DNA from: Candidatus Omnitrophota bacterium
GTDB lineage: Bacteria > Omnitrophota > Gorgyraeia > Aquiviventales > Aquiviventaceae
Length of the DNA: 48,329 bases
NCBI GenBank assembly: GCA_016206685.1
Contig: JACQRB010000056.1
Coordinates: forward strand, 1 to 48,329
Reading direction: 5' to 3'
Shown here: positions 7,911 to 14,328 of the stretch, one piece after another
How positions within the stretch are numbered: the first letter of the stretch is position 1
Layout: the number at the start of each line of letters is the position of its first letter
Translations under genes and position numbers: made by a program
Notes under the pieces: generated by a model
Told to the model about the DNA's origin: nothing
Database searches by the model: none
Seen by the model: only the letters and a program-made list of their open reading frames with translations

Positions 7911-8522
7911 ATGACGGCCGTCGTGATGCACGCGCATCCCGCCTTCGGTACAGGCCACGCGCCGGTTTCAGCGACGGGCGTGCCCAGCCACAAGCTGGGC
8001 ATGTGGGTGTTCCTGGCCTCGGAGGTGATGTTCTTCACCGGCCTGATCGCGGCCTATGTGGTGCTGCGCCTGAGCCACCCCGCCTGGCCGGGCCCTGAGG
8101 GACACCTGAGCGTGGCCTTGGGCACGACCAATACCCTCGTCCTCATCTGCAGCAGCATGACGATGGTGATGGCCTTTGCGCAGGTCCAGCAGGACCGGCA
8201 GCGCTCGCTTCGCGCATTTTTAACGTGGACGATCCTCCTGGGGTGCGTGTTCCTGGGGATCAAGGCCTGCGAATACCGCGTGAAGCTGACCCACCACATT
8301 CTGCCCAGCACGAACGTGTTCTGGTCCTGCTACTACACGCTGACCGGCTTTCACGCCGTGCACGTGTTGGGCGGGATCATCACCAATCTGTGGGTCTTGA
8401 GCCTGGCCTTGCGCCATCGCCTCACCCCCGCGAAAGGCTACGTGGTGGAGCTGGCGGGCTTGTACTGGCACTTCGTGGATATCGTGTGGATCTTTTTGTT
8501 TCCGTTGCTGTACCTGATCTGA
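7911..8522 (+). CDS. coxC: heme-copper cytochrome oxidase subunit III
   Basis: This is subunit III of an aa3/caa3/bo3-type terminal oxidase, an integral inner-membrane protein. At 203 residues it is the short bacterial form with about five helices. Family-typical stretches are GMWVFLASEVMFFTGLIAAYVVLR at the first helix, FLGIKACEY with its conserved glutamate, YYTLTGFHAVHVLGG, and the terminal YWHFVDIVWIFLFPLLYL. These leave little doubt. Subunits I and II are not encoded nearby, which is unusual, because subunit III normally follows them. The stop overlaps the next gene as TGATG. Confidence 0.93.
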   Translation: MTAVVMHAHPAFGTGHAPVSATGVPSHKLGMWVFLASEVMFFTGLIAAYVVLRLSHPAWPGPEGHLSVALGTTNTLVLICSSMTMVMAFAQVQQDRQRSLRAFLTWTILLGCVFLGIKACEYRVKLTHHILPSTNVFWSCYYTLTGFHAVHVLGGIITNLWVLSLALRHRLTPAKGYVVELAGLYWHFVDIVWIFLFPLLYLI

Positions 8523-8803
8523 TGAGCGACTCGCACGCGCCTGCCTCGACCTACCTGTGGATCTGGTGTTGGCTGGCCGGGCTGATGCTGCTTGGCGTGG
8601 CGTTCTCCGCGCTGCCGTTGTCGAAGTCCACCATCGCCCTGGCGATCTTGACGCTCTCGACGGTGAAGGCCGCGCTGGTCGTCCTGTACTACATGCACCT
8701 GAAATCCGATCGGCGCGTGCTGGCCCTGGTGGCCGTCTTTCCCCTGGTCGTGATCGCCCTCGCGACCCTGCTGGTGCTGTCCAGCCGCCTGGTGACGCTA
8801 TGA
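8522..8803 (+). CDS. coxD: cytochrome oxidase subunit IV-like small membrane protein
   Basis: The 93-residue protein has three hydrophobic helices and the hallmark of prokaryotic oxidase subunit IV (CoxD/CyoD/COX4_pro): a second helix with STVKAALVVLYYMHLKSD. In such proteins the lysine and the MHL motif are conserved. The family aids assembly or stability of the oxidase rather than catalysis. It overlaps coxC by one base and the next gene by four bases, so it is clearly co-transcribed with subunit III. Confidence 0.88.
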   Translation: MSDSHAPASTYLWIWCWLAGLMLLGVAFSALPLSKSTIALAILTLSTVKAALVVLYYMHLKSDRRVLALVAVFPLVVIALATLLVLSSRLVTL

Positions 8804-9063
8804 GTCTGTTGGCATCCCTCCTTGAGGCGCGCGGTCCCGCCATGGCACTCACCGGCCTCTGGACCTGGGTGGTGGGATCCCCCGTGAGCCTTGCGCTGTG
8901 GGTCGGCAATCGCCTGGCGACGTGGACCGGGTTGCTGGTCGTCTGGCGCAAGCTCAAGGGCGCGCCGGATCGCACCAAGCGCTTTCTATTGTGGGGGCTG
9001 GCGCTGAACGCGGCGTCCCTCCTCCTCTTGCTCGGCGTCCTGCGCCTCCTCGCGGCCCGGTAA
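8800..9063 (+). CDS. small membrane protein downstream of oxidase subunit IV
   Basis: I do not recognise this 87-residue protein. It contains one likely amphipathic N-terminal segment, a hydrophobic segment around residues 17-48 (VVGSPVSLALWVGNRLATWTG), a short basic loop KLKGAPDRTKR and a final leucine-rich helix (about 64-84). Its start overlaps the coxD stop as ATGA, which supports it as a real gene. By position it could be an oxidase accessory or assembly protein, but nothing in the sequence proves that. Confidence 0.65.
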   Translation: MSLLASLLEARGPAMALTGLWTWVVGSPVSLALWVGNRLATWTGLLVVWRKLKGAPDRTKRFLLWGLALNAASLLLLLGVLRLLAAR

Positions 9064-9086
9064 CGCGCGGATTGAGCGTCACATCC

Positions 9087-9782
9087 ATGGCCCTGCGTAA
9101 AACCCGCTTCATGTTCGTCTATCCCCTGGCGCTCGGGTTATTCCTGAGTATGCATCAGGATGCCCGTGCCATCCACCTCGGCATCTGGTTTGTCCTGGCT
9201 GGAGAGGCGTTGCGGCTCTGGGCCGCCGGCTACGTCGGGCATCGAAAAGTGAATCGCACCGGAGACCAGCCGGGCGCTCCGAAGATCGGCACCCTGATCA
9301 CCGCGGGCCCCTACGCCTATGTGCGCCATCCCCTGTACGTGGGGACGTTCCTGATCGGCCTGGGGTTTTGTCTCATCGCCAGGAATCCGTGGTTCGTCCT
9401 GGGAGCGTTGGTATTTTTCCTGGCCATCTATCCCAAGAAGGCTGCCGAGGAAGAGAGCGTGATCAGGGGGGAATGGGGGGAGCAGTTCGACGCGTACCGG
9501 CAGCGCGTGCGCGCCTGGTTCCCGCGGCTTCGTCCCCATCCCGATCGGGTCGGGCGATGGAGCTGGCAGGGGATCTACGCCAGCCAGGAGGCGAAGACGG
9601 TGGTGTGGCTCATCGTCGTGCTCACGGCCCTCTACCTGCGTGGAGAATGGTTTTTCGAGCACGAACCCTTAAATTGGAAGCACGCCCTGTTCCTGAGCGG
9701 GGCGGTGGGGCTGATCGGGTTTGATCTGGGCACGGAATGGATGCGCCTCGGCAGGCGCGCGGCCACGGGAGGGTCGGTCTAG
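9087..9782 (+). CDS. isoprenylcysteine carboxyl methyltransferase-like membrane protein
   Basis: The protein of 231 residues belongs to the ICMT/phospholipid methyltransferase-like group of bacterial integral membrane methyltransferases. The key region is GPYAYVRHPLYVGTFLIGLG, the RHPxYxG motif that helps bind S-adenosylmethionine. It is followed by a hydrophobic helix and the conserved E-E (AAEEESVIRGEWGEQFDAYRQRV), typical of the family C-terminus. A further C-terminal pair of hydrophobic helices (about residues 170-215) extends beyond the usual domain. The substrate is unknown. The start at 9087 has no strong ribosome site, and a TTG at 9072 is an alternative. It lies 23 bases after the preceding gene and ends convergent to the desaturase. 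Confidence 0.8.
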   Translation: MALRKTRFMFVYPLALGLFLSMHQDARAIHLGIWFVLAGEALRLWAAGYVGHRKVNRTGDQPGAPKIGTLITAGPYAYVRHPLYVGTFLIGLGFCLIARNPWFVLGALVFFLAIYPKKAAEEESVIRGEWGEQFDAYRQRVRAWFPRLRPHPDRVGRWSWQGIYASQEAKTVVWLIVVLTALYLRGEWFFEHEPLNWKHALFLSGAVGLIGFDLGTEWMRLGRRAATGGSV

Positions 9783-9798
9783 CAGGGGGTGAGGTTGC

Positions 9799-10773
9799 CT
9801 ATCCGTACACCGCACTCCTCACCGGGTTGGGAATCGGCAGGCGCAGCCTCGACGGCCAGGGGCTGACGGCCGGCAATTGCGCCGGATTGCCTCTGGGCAG
9901 CCGAATCTCCGTCGCCAAACCCAACATGGCGAGCAGCCGGATCAGAAAGTAGGTCAGGTCCAGTTCCCACCAGCGCAGCCCATGCGCCGCGGAGCTGGGG
10001 TAGGCGTGGTGGTTGTTGTGCCAGCCCTCGCCATAGCTGATCAGCGCGACCCACCAGTTGTTGCGCGAGCCCTCGTTGGTTTGATACGACTGGTAGCCCC
10101 AGATGTGGGCGGCGGAGTTCACCAGCCACGTGCCGTGGTAGACGAAGGCCGTCCGCACGAAAATCCCCCAGACCACGAACGGCCACCCGCCCCAGGCGTA
10201 CAGGAGGAATCCCAGGAGAAACGTCTGGAGGGCGTGGGTCTTGGTGAGGAACTGGTGGACGGGGTCTTTGGCCAACTCGGGGACGAAGCGCAAATGCTTG
10301 GTCGGATGATCCAGGACCTCATCGTAGGCGAACAGCCAAAACACATGCGCCCACCAGAATCCGCGCTTGGGGCTGTGCGGGTCTTGGGGCCGGTCGGAGA
10401 ACGCATGGTGGACCCGGTGGGTCGCGACCCACTTGATGGGTCCCCCCTGCAGGGCGAGTGAGCCGCACAGGGTGACGACATACTCCAGCCACTTGGGCAC
10501 CTTGAAGCTGCGGTGCGTGAGGAGACGGTGGAAGCCCAGGGTGATCCCTAAGGCGGTGATGGCCTGAAGCGCGAGACAGACCCGGAACGCGGGCCAGGTG
10601 AACGTGGACGGGGCGAACACGAGCCCGGCGTGGATCGCCGCGATCCCCAGGAAGATGTCCCACTTCTTGAACTTCGGGAACCTCGGGGTGATCGTGTTGA
10701 GATCGGGCATCGACACGTCACCCGTGGTGAAACCGGCTTCTTGCACCCCGGCTTCTTGCACCGCGGTCGTCAT
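9799..10773 (-). CDS. membrane fatty-acid (acyl-CoA/acyl-lipid) desaturase
   Basis: This is a di-iron, O2-dependent integral membrane desaturase of the stearoyl-CoA delta-9 type, 324 residues, which puts a double bond into membrane fatty acids. The three histidine boxes that hold the iron are present: HRLLTH (82-87), HRVHH (119-123) and HNNHH (252-256). Two pairs of hydrophobic helices flank them. The ATG at 10773 is chosen because AGGAGG lies six bases upstream. A longer frame from 10812 lacks such a site. Residues 6-15 include a small tandem repeat (VQEAGVQEAG). It is transcribed from its own promoter on the minus strand. The requirement for oxygen agrees with the nearby oxidase genes. Confidence 0.93.
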   Translation of the reverse strand: MTTAVQEAGVQEAGFTTGDVSMPDLNTITPRFPKFKKWDIFLGIAAIHAGLVFAPSTFTWPAFRVCLALQAITALGITLGFHRLLTHRSFKVPKWLEYVVTLCGSLALQGGPIKWVATHRVHHAFSDRPQDPHSPKRGFWWAHVFWLFAYDEVLDHPTKHLRFVPELAKDPVHQFLTKTHALQTFLLGFLLYAWGGWPFVVWGIFVRTAFVYHGTWLVNSAAHIWGYQSYQTNEGSRNNWWVALISYGEGWHNNHHAYPSSAAHGLRWWELDLTYFLIRLLAMLGLATEIRLPRGNPAQLPAVSPWPSRLRLPIPNPVRSAVYG

Positions 10774-10835
10774 GTGACCTCCTTGTGCCTGCTGTGCATC
10801 CTCATGCCTCACGGCGGGCCGCTTAAAAACCCCTT

Positions 10836-10864
10836 AGCTTACGTCGTTTCCTGGAGCTTGTCAA
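10836..10864 (-). promoter_or_regulatory. promoter of the desaturase gene
   Basis: Read on the minus strand, TTGACA (10864-10859), a 17-base spacer and TAAGCT (10841-10836) form a consensus -35 with the same -10 hexamer as the oxidase promoter at 7897. It lies in the 111-base gap upstream of the desaturase and leaves a leader of about 60 bases with an AGGAGG ribosome site. Confidence 0.6.
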
Positions 10865-10884
10865 AGGAAAAACACCGTCGACCA

Positions 10885-11730
10885 TTAATAACGCTCGATC
10901 TGCCGCAGCAGGCAGTAGACGAGGCGGTGCTCAAGAAGCAAGGTCACCAAGCCTCGCCGGAGGGCGGCGCCGGTCTGCTCGACAGGCAGACTCGCCGCTT
11001 GGGCGGCGGCCTCCAGCTTCAGGAAATGCAGGAAGTAGGCGTCAAGGATCCGCCGCTCCTGTGGGGGGAGCGCGTGGAGAGTCCGGTGGACCAGCTCATG
11101 GTGATAGGCGTTGAGGAACTGATAAGGCGTGCAGCGCAGATAGCTGTAGGCGGTCAGCGTGCGTTGGCAGGGGTCCGGGGGATTCTCAAGCTCGCGATAG
11201 GCGCTCAGGACGGCGTTCCAGAAGTGCACGCGCACGTACCCGGTGAGGGACTGCTCGATGGACGTCCGGGCGCACGCCAGGACGCACTGCCGGAACACCC
11301 GGTGGAGGAGCCGCGAGTAATCCACGTCCGTCACCACGCGGTAATCGCCGCGATAACAGACCTTGTCGCCGGGGTGGCGCGGCAGAAAACGGCAGCCTTC
11401 TGTTGAGAGCAGGAAATCCCAACAGGCCATCCCCCAAGTAAAGAGCGGTTGGAACTCGTTGATGAGCGCCTGGTAGTCGGGCCCCAGCGCCGCGCGCTCG
11501 GCAGCGCGCGGCACTTCCTCGCCAGCGAGGACGGTGCCGGCTCGGTCGCCGGCGCGCTGATACAGGCGCGCGACCAGCCACTCGACGTGCGGGAGCTTGC
11601 CGCGCTGGAGGGTGGTGAGCGTCGGTTGGATAAAGACTTGGGGAAGGGCGATCTCCAGCGCAGGCTCGTCTTGCACCTGCACGAGCTCGTCAGCGTCGAG
11701 GTCGGAGTCTAAGACGACCAGGCCACTCAT
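10885..11730 (-). CDS. unrecognised helical protein with weak sigma-factor resemblance
   Basis: This 281-residue protein has no family I can name firmly. It is cytoplasmic and almost wholly alpha-helical, with several cysteines. Its centre (FQPLFTWGMACWDFLLS ... SLTGYVRVHFWNAVLSAYREL) has the spacing of sigma-70 region 2. The C-terminus (LHALPPQERRILDAYFLHFL, then LEAAAQAASLPVEQTGAALRRG) resembles a region 4 helix-turn-helix. Both matches are by eye and weak. The -10-like TAGACT, extended by TG (minus strand, 11745-11740), lies nine bases before the ATG with no ribosome site, so it may be leaderless. It sits at the left border of the AT-rich island. Confidence 0.55.
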   Translation of the reverse strand: MSGLVVLDSDLDADELVQVQDEPALEIALPQVFIQPTLTTLQRGKLPHVEWLVARLYQRAGDRAGTVLAGEEVPRAAERAALGPDYQALINEFQPLFTWGMACWDFLLSTEGCRFLPRHPGDKVCYRGDYRVVTDVDYSRLLHRVFRQCVLACARTSIEQSLTGYVRVHFWNAVLSAYRELENPPDPCQRTLTAYSYLRCTPYQFLNAYHHELVHRTLHALPPQERRILDAYFLHFLKLEAAAQAASLPVEQTGAALRRGLVTLLLEHRLVYCLLRQIERY

Positions 11731-11831
11731 AACCGAAATAGTCTAGCATACGGGATGAGCGGGCGGCAAGGAGAAACGCGGATGAGCCAATAAAAAGGGA
11801 ATTGTATACATGAGTCAGCAAAGGGGGTAAA

Positions 11832-12497
11832 ATGTGCTGCTTGACCCCTATGCTGACGCCTGACTACGAGAAAATCGTCCAGGGCGGCAAGTACCTCGCC
11901 TCAAATCCTCCTTCCAGTAGGATTCCGCACCTTTTAGCCGTAAAGCTCATGTTCCTTGCTGATCGTTACCATTTGCGGAAATATGGGCGGCTCATAACGC
12001 GGGACAGTTATTGGGCTCTTAGATGGGGGCCTGTTGGTTCAGACACTATGAATTTGTTCAAACAGGATAAAGATTGGATTAGTGATGAAAAGCAACTTGC
12101 TTATTCGGTTAAGCATTTACACTTTGAATCGCAACGTCTTGAGCCTAAAGGGAAAGTTGACCTCAATGTTTTTTCCGATACGGATTTAGAAGCCCTCGAT
12201 TTCGCCTATAAAAATTTTGGTCATTCTCCATTTCCCATAGGAGCAAACAAGTGGCAATTTGAACTAGCAGAAAAAGTCACCCATCTATTTCCTGAATGGT
12301 ACACGCATAGAAAAATTGCAGAAAAATCACGCGACCACATAGAAATTCGGGAATTTTTTGGGGACCCTGACCCAAGCGATTCGGGTGTAGATCAACAAGA
12401 TTGGGCTAAATACCACCAATACGTTGAAATTTTTCGAGAACATACGAATCCCCATGCGGAAGCCATTTTTGATGAGGAAAATGCACGGAAGGAGTAA
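11832..12497 (+). CDS. Panacea-domain (SocA/DUF4065) antitoxin-like protein
   Basis: The 221-residue protein carries the Panacea (DUF4065, SocA-like) domain. The diagnostic stretch is AVKLMFLADRYHLRKYGRLI, followed by DSYWALRWGPVGSDTMNLF; both are strongly conserved in the family. Panacea proteins are the antitoxin halves of PanAT toxin-antitoxin systems and can neutralise unrelated toxins. AAAGGGGG sits five bases before the ATG at 11832. The next gene starts directly after its stop, which supports a two-gene toxin-antitoxin operon. Codon use is AT-richer than in neighbouring operons, consistent with horizontal gain. A regulatory or proteolysis-adaptor role, as for SocA, is the alternative. 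Confidence 0.85.
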   Translation: MCCLTPMLTPDYEKIVQGGKYLASNPPSSRIPHLLAVKLMFLADRYHLRKYGRLITRDSYWALRWGPVGSDTMNLFKQDKDWISDEKQLAYSVKHLHFESQRLEPKGKVDLNVFSDTDLEALDFAYKNFGHSPFPIGANKWQFELAEKVTHLFPEWYTHRKIAEKSRDHIEIREFFGDPDPSDSGVDQQDWAKYHQYVEIFREHTNPHAEAIFDEENARKE

Positions 12498-12965
12498 ATG
12501 TCGGACCGTCCCCTTGTTGAAAGGGTTCGAGCTTGCCTTCAGCCAGGTGCCATCCTTCGGTTTCCTTTCCGTGGATCAGGTCAACCGCACTACCATGTTT
12601 TGCTCCTCCTGCCTACAGACGAAGAACGTCTAATTTTTGTAGTTGCCTCCAGCAAAGTCGAAGAGAGAAAGAAAGCGCGTGATCTTCCGAACATTCCTAC
12701 CCATACCCTCGTTGAAATCAATATCAGGGATTTTGAATGGGTAACGAAGCCCACTATTTTCGACTGCAACAGTCCAGAACTAATCCATGAAGTTCAACTC
12801 CTCGAATGTATCCGTCCTTTTGATGAGCAAGGAAAAAAATGGGAATACGGAACCGTTGGAAATGGACTTCTCGAAAAGCTACTTAATGGAGTCCAAGACA
12901 GTCCAGTGGCAGATAAGAGGATAAGAGCTATGGTTAGGATGAGGCCGTTACTTAAAAGGGATTAA
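12498..12965 (+). CDS. putative toxin partner of the Panacea protein
   Basis: The gene encodes 155 residues with no firmly recognised family. It begins immediately after the Panacea stop codon with GGAG five bases before its ATG. The N-terminal part (GAILRFPFRGSGQPHYHVLLLLP ... RLIFVVASS) alternates beta-like strands as in PemK/MazF SH3-like barrels, with a conserved-looking histidine pair and a serine. The C-terminal half is helical (about residues 115-150). Position next to a Panacea antitoxin makes a growth-inhibiting toxin the likeliest role. It could instead be an unrelated co-transcribed protein. No catalytic residue can be assigned with confidence. Confidence 0.6.
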   Translation: MSDRPLVERVRACLQPGAILRFPFRGSGQPHYHVLLLLPTDEERLIFVVASSKVEERKKARDLPNIPTHTLVEINIRDFEWVTKPTIFDCNSPELIHEVQLLECIRPFDEQGKKWEYGTVGNGLLEKLLNGVQDSPVADKRIRAMVRMRPLLKRD

Positions 12966-13012
12966 CTTAGCATATGTGCGAGACGTGCTACTGAGGAGCG
13001 TTGGAGGAAATA

Positions 13013-13054
13013 ATGCCATTAAAGGAATTGGAGGTGGTGGGTCAATTTGAATAA
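13013..13054 (+). CDS. 13-codon open frame behind a perfect ribosome site, possibly a gene remnant
   Basis: TTGGAGGAAATA precedes an ATG whose frame reads MPLKELEVVGQFE and stops. The ribosome site is one of the best in the island, yet the product is only 13 residues. It looks like the N-terminus of a lost gene cut by a deletion, or a leader peptide for the lipoprotein gene that follows. Confidence 0.3.
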   Translation: MPLKELEVVGQFE

Positions 13055-13071
13055 CTGCTATTGCCGATTCT

Positions 13072-13080
13072 TGATATAAT
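13072..13080 (+). promoter_or_regulatory. extended -10 promoter of the small lipoprotein
   Basis: TGATATAAT is a perfect TGnTATAAT extended -10 element. Transcription would start at about the ATG at 13088. No good -35 sits at the usual spacing. Confidence 0.55.
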
Positions 13081-13087
13081 AGCCCTC

Positions 13088-13345
13088 ATGCGACTTAAAC
13101 TATTACTCGTTACTGGAATAGCCTTCATGGTAGTTGGATGCGCCACGCCATTTCTGGGGATGAGCCGTCAGGACTTTCTGACCACGACGGGGATTGTGGT
13201 GTGGGTAGATCGAATCACGCCCCAAGACATCGTGTACTATGACCAAAGCGGATTGTTTTACTACTTTGTGAATGATCGGTTAGTGAAAATAGACCGAGGC
13301 GTGCCACAGCAATTCCGCATCCAACAAGAGATTTTAAACCGATAG
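13088..13345 (+). CDS. small lipoprotein of unknown function
   Basis: The 85-residue product starts with a lipoprotein signal (MRLKLLLVTGIAFMVVGCA), with the lipidated cysteine at residue 18. The mature part (about 68 residues) has no family I know. It contains GIVVWVDRITPQDIVYYDQ and a run of aromatic residues, suggesting a small beta domain. An in-frame ATG at 13061 would add nine residues ahead of the signal and is unlikely. The extended -10 box TGATATAAT ends seven bases before the chosen ATG and there is no ribosome site, so the message is probably leaderless. AT-rich codon use matches the island. Confidence 0.65.
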   Translation: MRLKLLLVTGIAFMVVGCATPFLGMSRQDFLTTTGIVVWVDRITPQDIVYYDQSGLFYYFVNDRLVKIDRGVPQQFRIQQEILNR

Positions 13346-13353
13346 TTATTTGC

Positions 13354-13381
13354 TTGATTTTTCAGTGAATTGTGGCATACT
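13354..13381 (+). promoter_or_regulatory. promoter of the basic nucleic-acid-binding-like protein
   Basis: TTGATT (13354-13359), a 16-base spacer and CATACT (13376-13381), with TGG before the -10, precede the ATG at 13388 by six bases. No ribosome site is seen, which suggests leaderless initiation. The -10 and following AAC match the promoter at 15399. Confidence 0.5.
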
Positions 13382-13387
13382 AACCGT

Positions 13388-13627
13388 ATGCCAAAGCGCT
13401 CAAGCAAGAAGCCTCCCGCCGATCCCAACCAAGCCGCCACGTGGATTGTAGTGGCTGCGACGGGGCAGAACCCGCCTAAGCCAAAAGGTAAGAATCCCGC
13501 TGCCGTAGTACTGGGACGGCTTGGAGGGTTGAAGGGTGGAAAGGCGAGGGCAAAGCGACTCAGCCCCTCCAAGCGCCGCGCTATAGCTAGAAAGGCAGCG
13601 CGAATCAGATGGGAAAAGAAGTCTTGA
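13388..13627 (+). CDS. small basic histone-H1-like protein
   Basis: This 79-residue, lysine/arginine-rich protein matches a widespread small bacterial family whose C-terminus reads like GRLGGLKGGKARAKRLSPSKRR followed by IARKAARIRWEK. The repeated K/R/A/G pattern resembles histone H1 tails and suggests nucleic-acid binding. The precise role is not established. The N-terminal half (KRSSKKPPADPNQAATWIVV) is typical of the family. Homologues are often found in accessory DNA near toxin-antitoxin or mobile genes, as here. The ATG is six bases after a -10 box. Confidence 0.7.
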   Translation: MPKRSSKKPPADPNQAATWIVVAATGQNPPKPKGKNPAAVVLGRLGGLKGGKARAKRLSPSKRRAIARKAARIRWEKKS

Positions 13628-13669
13628 CAGACTGAGCCACTTATGGCACACTTGGTGTGCCTCTAGTGG
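13624..13669 (+). promoter_or_regulatory. promoter and palindromic operator of the RelBE-type pair
   Basis: TTGACA (13624-13629), a 17-base spacer and CACACT (13647-13652) form a candidate promoter. The -10 lies inside a strong dyad: GGCACAC-TTG-GTGTGCC (13645-13661), extended by CCACT/AGTGG (13637-13641 and 13665-13669). A palindrome over the -10 box is the usual site for autorepression by an antitoxin. Confidence 0.55.
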
Positions 13670-13696
13670 GGCAGATACCTGGGAGGCGAGACTTAG

Positions 13697-13951
13697 ATGG
13701 CTACGACACTTCCACGGTTGAATGTTACGTTTGAGCGCCCTACCTACGAGGCGTTGCAGCACATTGCCGATGCCCAGAAACTCAGTCTCTCTGGATTGGT
13801 AGCTCGGCTCGTTGAGAGCGCTCTTGATCTTGCTGAGGACTTGTCGCTTAGTCAGATCGCTGAGGAGAGGCTTGAAGGCTTCCGTCGTGACGATGCTCTT
13901 TCTTCCAAGGAACTGCTTAGATGGAAAGCAGCGCGTGGCAAGAAAAAGTAA
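13697..13951 (+). CDS. RelB/ribbon-helix-helix-type antitoxin
   Basis: The 84-residue protein has a short N-terminal beta strand (LPRLNVTFERP) followed by two helices with LSLSGLVARLVESALDL. This is the layout of a ribbon-helix-helix DNA-binding antitoxin. The C-terminal tail (FRRDDALSSKELLRWKAARGK) would wrap the toxin. It is 30 bases into overlap with the RelE-like gene downstream, the usual antitoxin-first order. A palindrome over its own promoter is the probable binding site. GGGAGG lies upstream of the ATG at slightly long spacing. Confidence 0.75.
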   Translation: MATTLPRLNVTFERPTYEALQHIADAQKLSLSGLVARLVESALDLAEDLSLSQIAEERLEGFRRDDALSSKELLRWKAARGKKK

Positions 13952-14280
13952 CAGAAGTATACACAGTTCTCTGGCATCATGAGATCAGACAGGATTTCGA
14001 AGAACTTTCAGAAAGTCTTTCAGAAAAGATTGTCAACGCCGTTCAACATCGCCTCTCATTAGCTCCCACCCTTGGAGAACCGTTAAAGGGAACACGCAGA
14101 CTAGTGTGGCGGCTTCGGTTTTCCGATTATCGAATTTTGTACACAGTGAACAGGAGATCGCGTGAAGTGTGGATTTTGTCGGTCAAACATCGAAGTGTGG
14201 TGTACCAGAATAACCATGTGCAAGAGTTAGTAAAGTGGGCGGTAGCACTTCAAGCGACTCATGAACAATCTGGAGAGTAG
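13921..14280 (+). CDS. RelE/ParE-superfamily toxin
   Basis: The 119-residue protein has the RelE fold pattern. A strand YTVLWHHEI is followed by helix RQDFEELSESLSEKIVNAVQHRL. The conserved LAPTLGEPLKGTRRLVWRLR and SDYRILYTVNRRSREVWILSVKHRSVVY then form the beta sheet. The arginines and the lysine in these strands are at positions used for mRNA cleavage in RelE. The KHRSVVY ending agrees with the RelE motif KHRxxVY. It overlaps the antitoxin gene by 31 bases. A C-terminal tail of about 25 residues after the fold is longer than usual. Confidence 0.85.
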   Translation: MESSAWQEKVTEVYTVLWHHEIRQDFEELSESLSEKIVNAVQHRLSLAPTLGEPLKGTRRLVWRLRFSDYRILYTVNRRSREVWILSVKHRSVVYQNNHVQELVKWAVALQATHEQSGE

Positions 14281-14292
14281 CCTATTTTTTTG

Positions 14293-14322
14293 TTGACTTA
14301 TGCTTGAGCGCTTAAGTATAAT
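14293..14322 (+). promoter_or_regulatory. strong promoter of the IS1595-family transposase
   Basis: TTGACT (14293-14298), an 18-base spacer and perfect TATAAT (14317-14322) end six bases before the ATG at 14329. No ribosome site precedes this ATG, so it may be leaderless or start at the second ATG (14338). Confidence 0.65.
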
Positions 14323-14328
14323 AGTCTC

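Noticed and set aside
7721..8098. Plus-strand frame starting within the inverted-repeat element
   Set aside because: It overlaps coxC in another frame and its N-terminus is encoded by the repeat. There is no ribosome site and no family.
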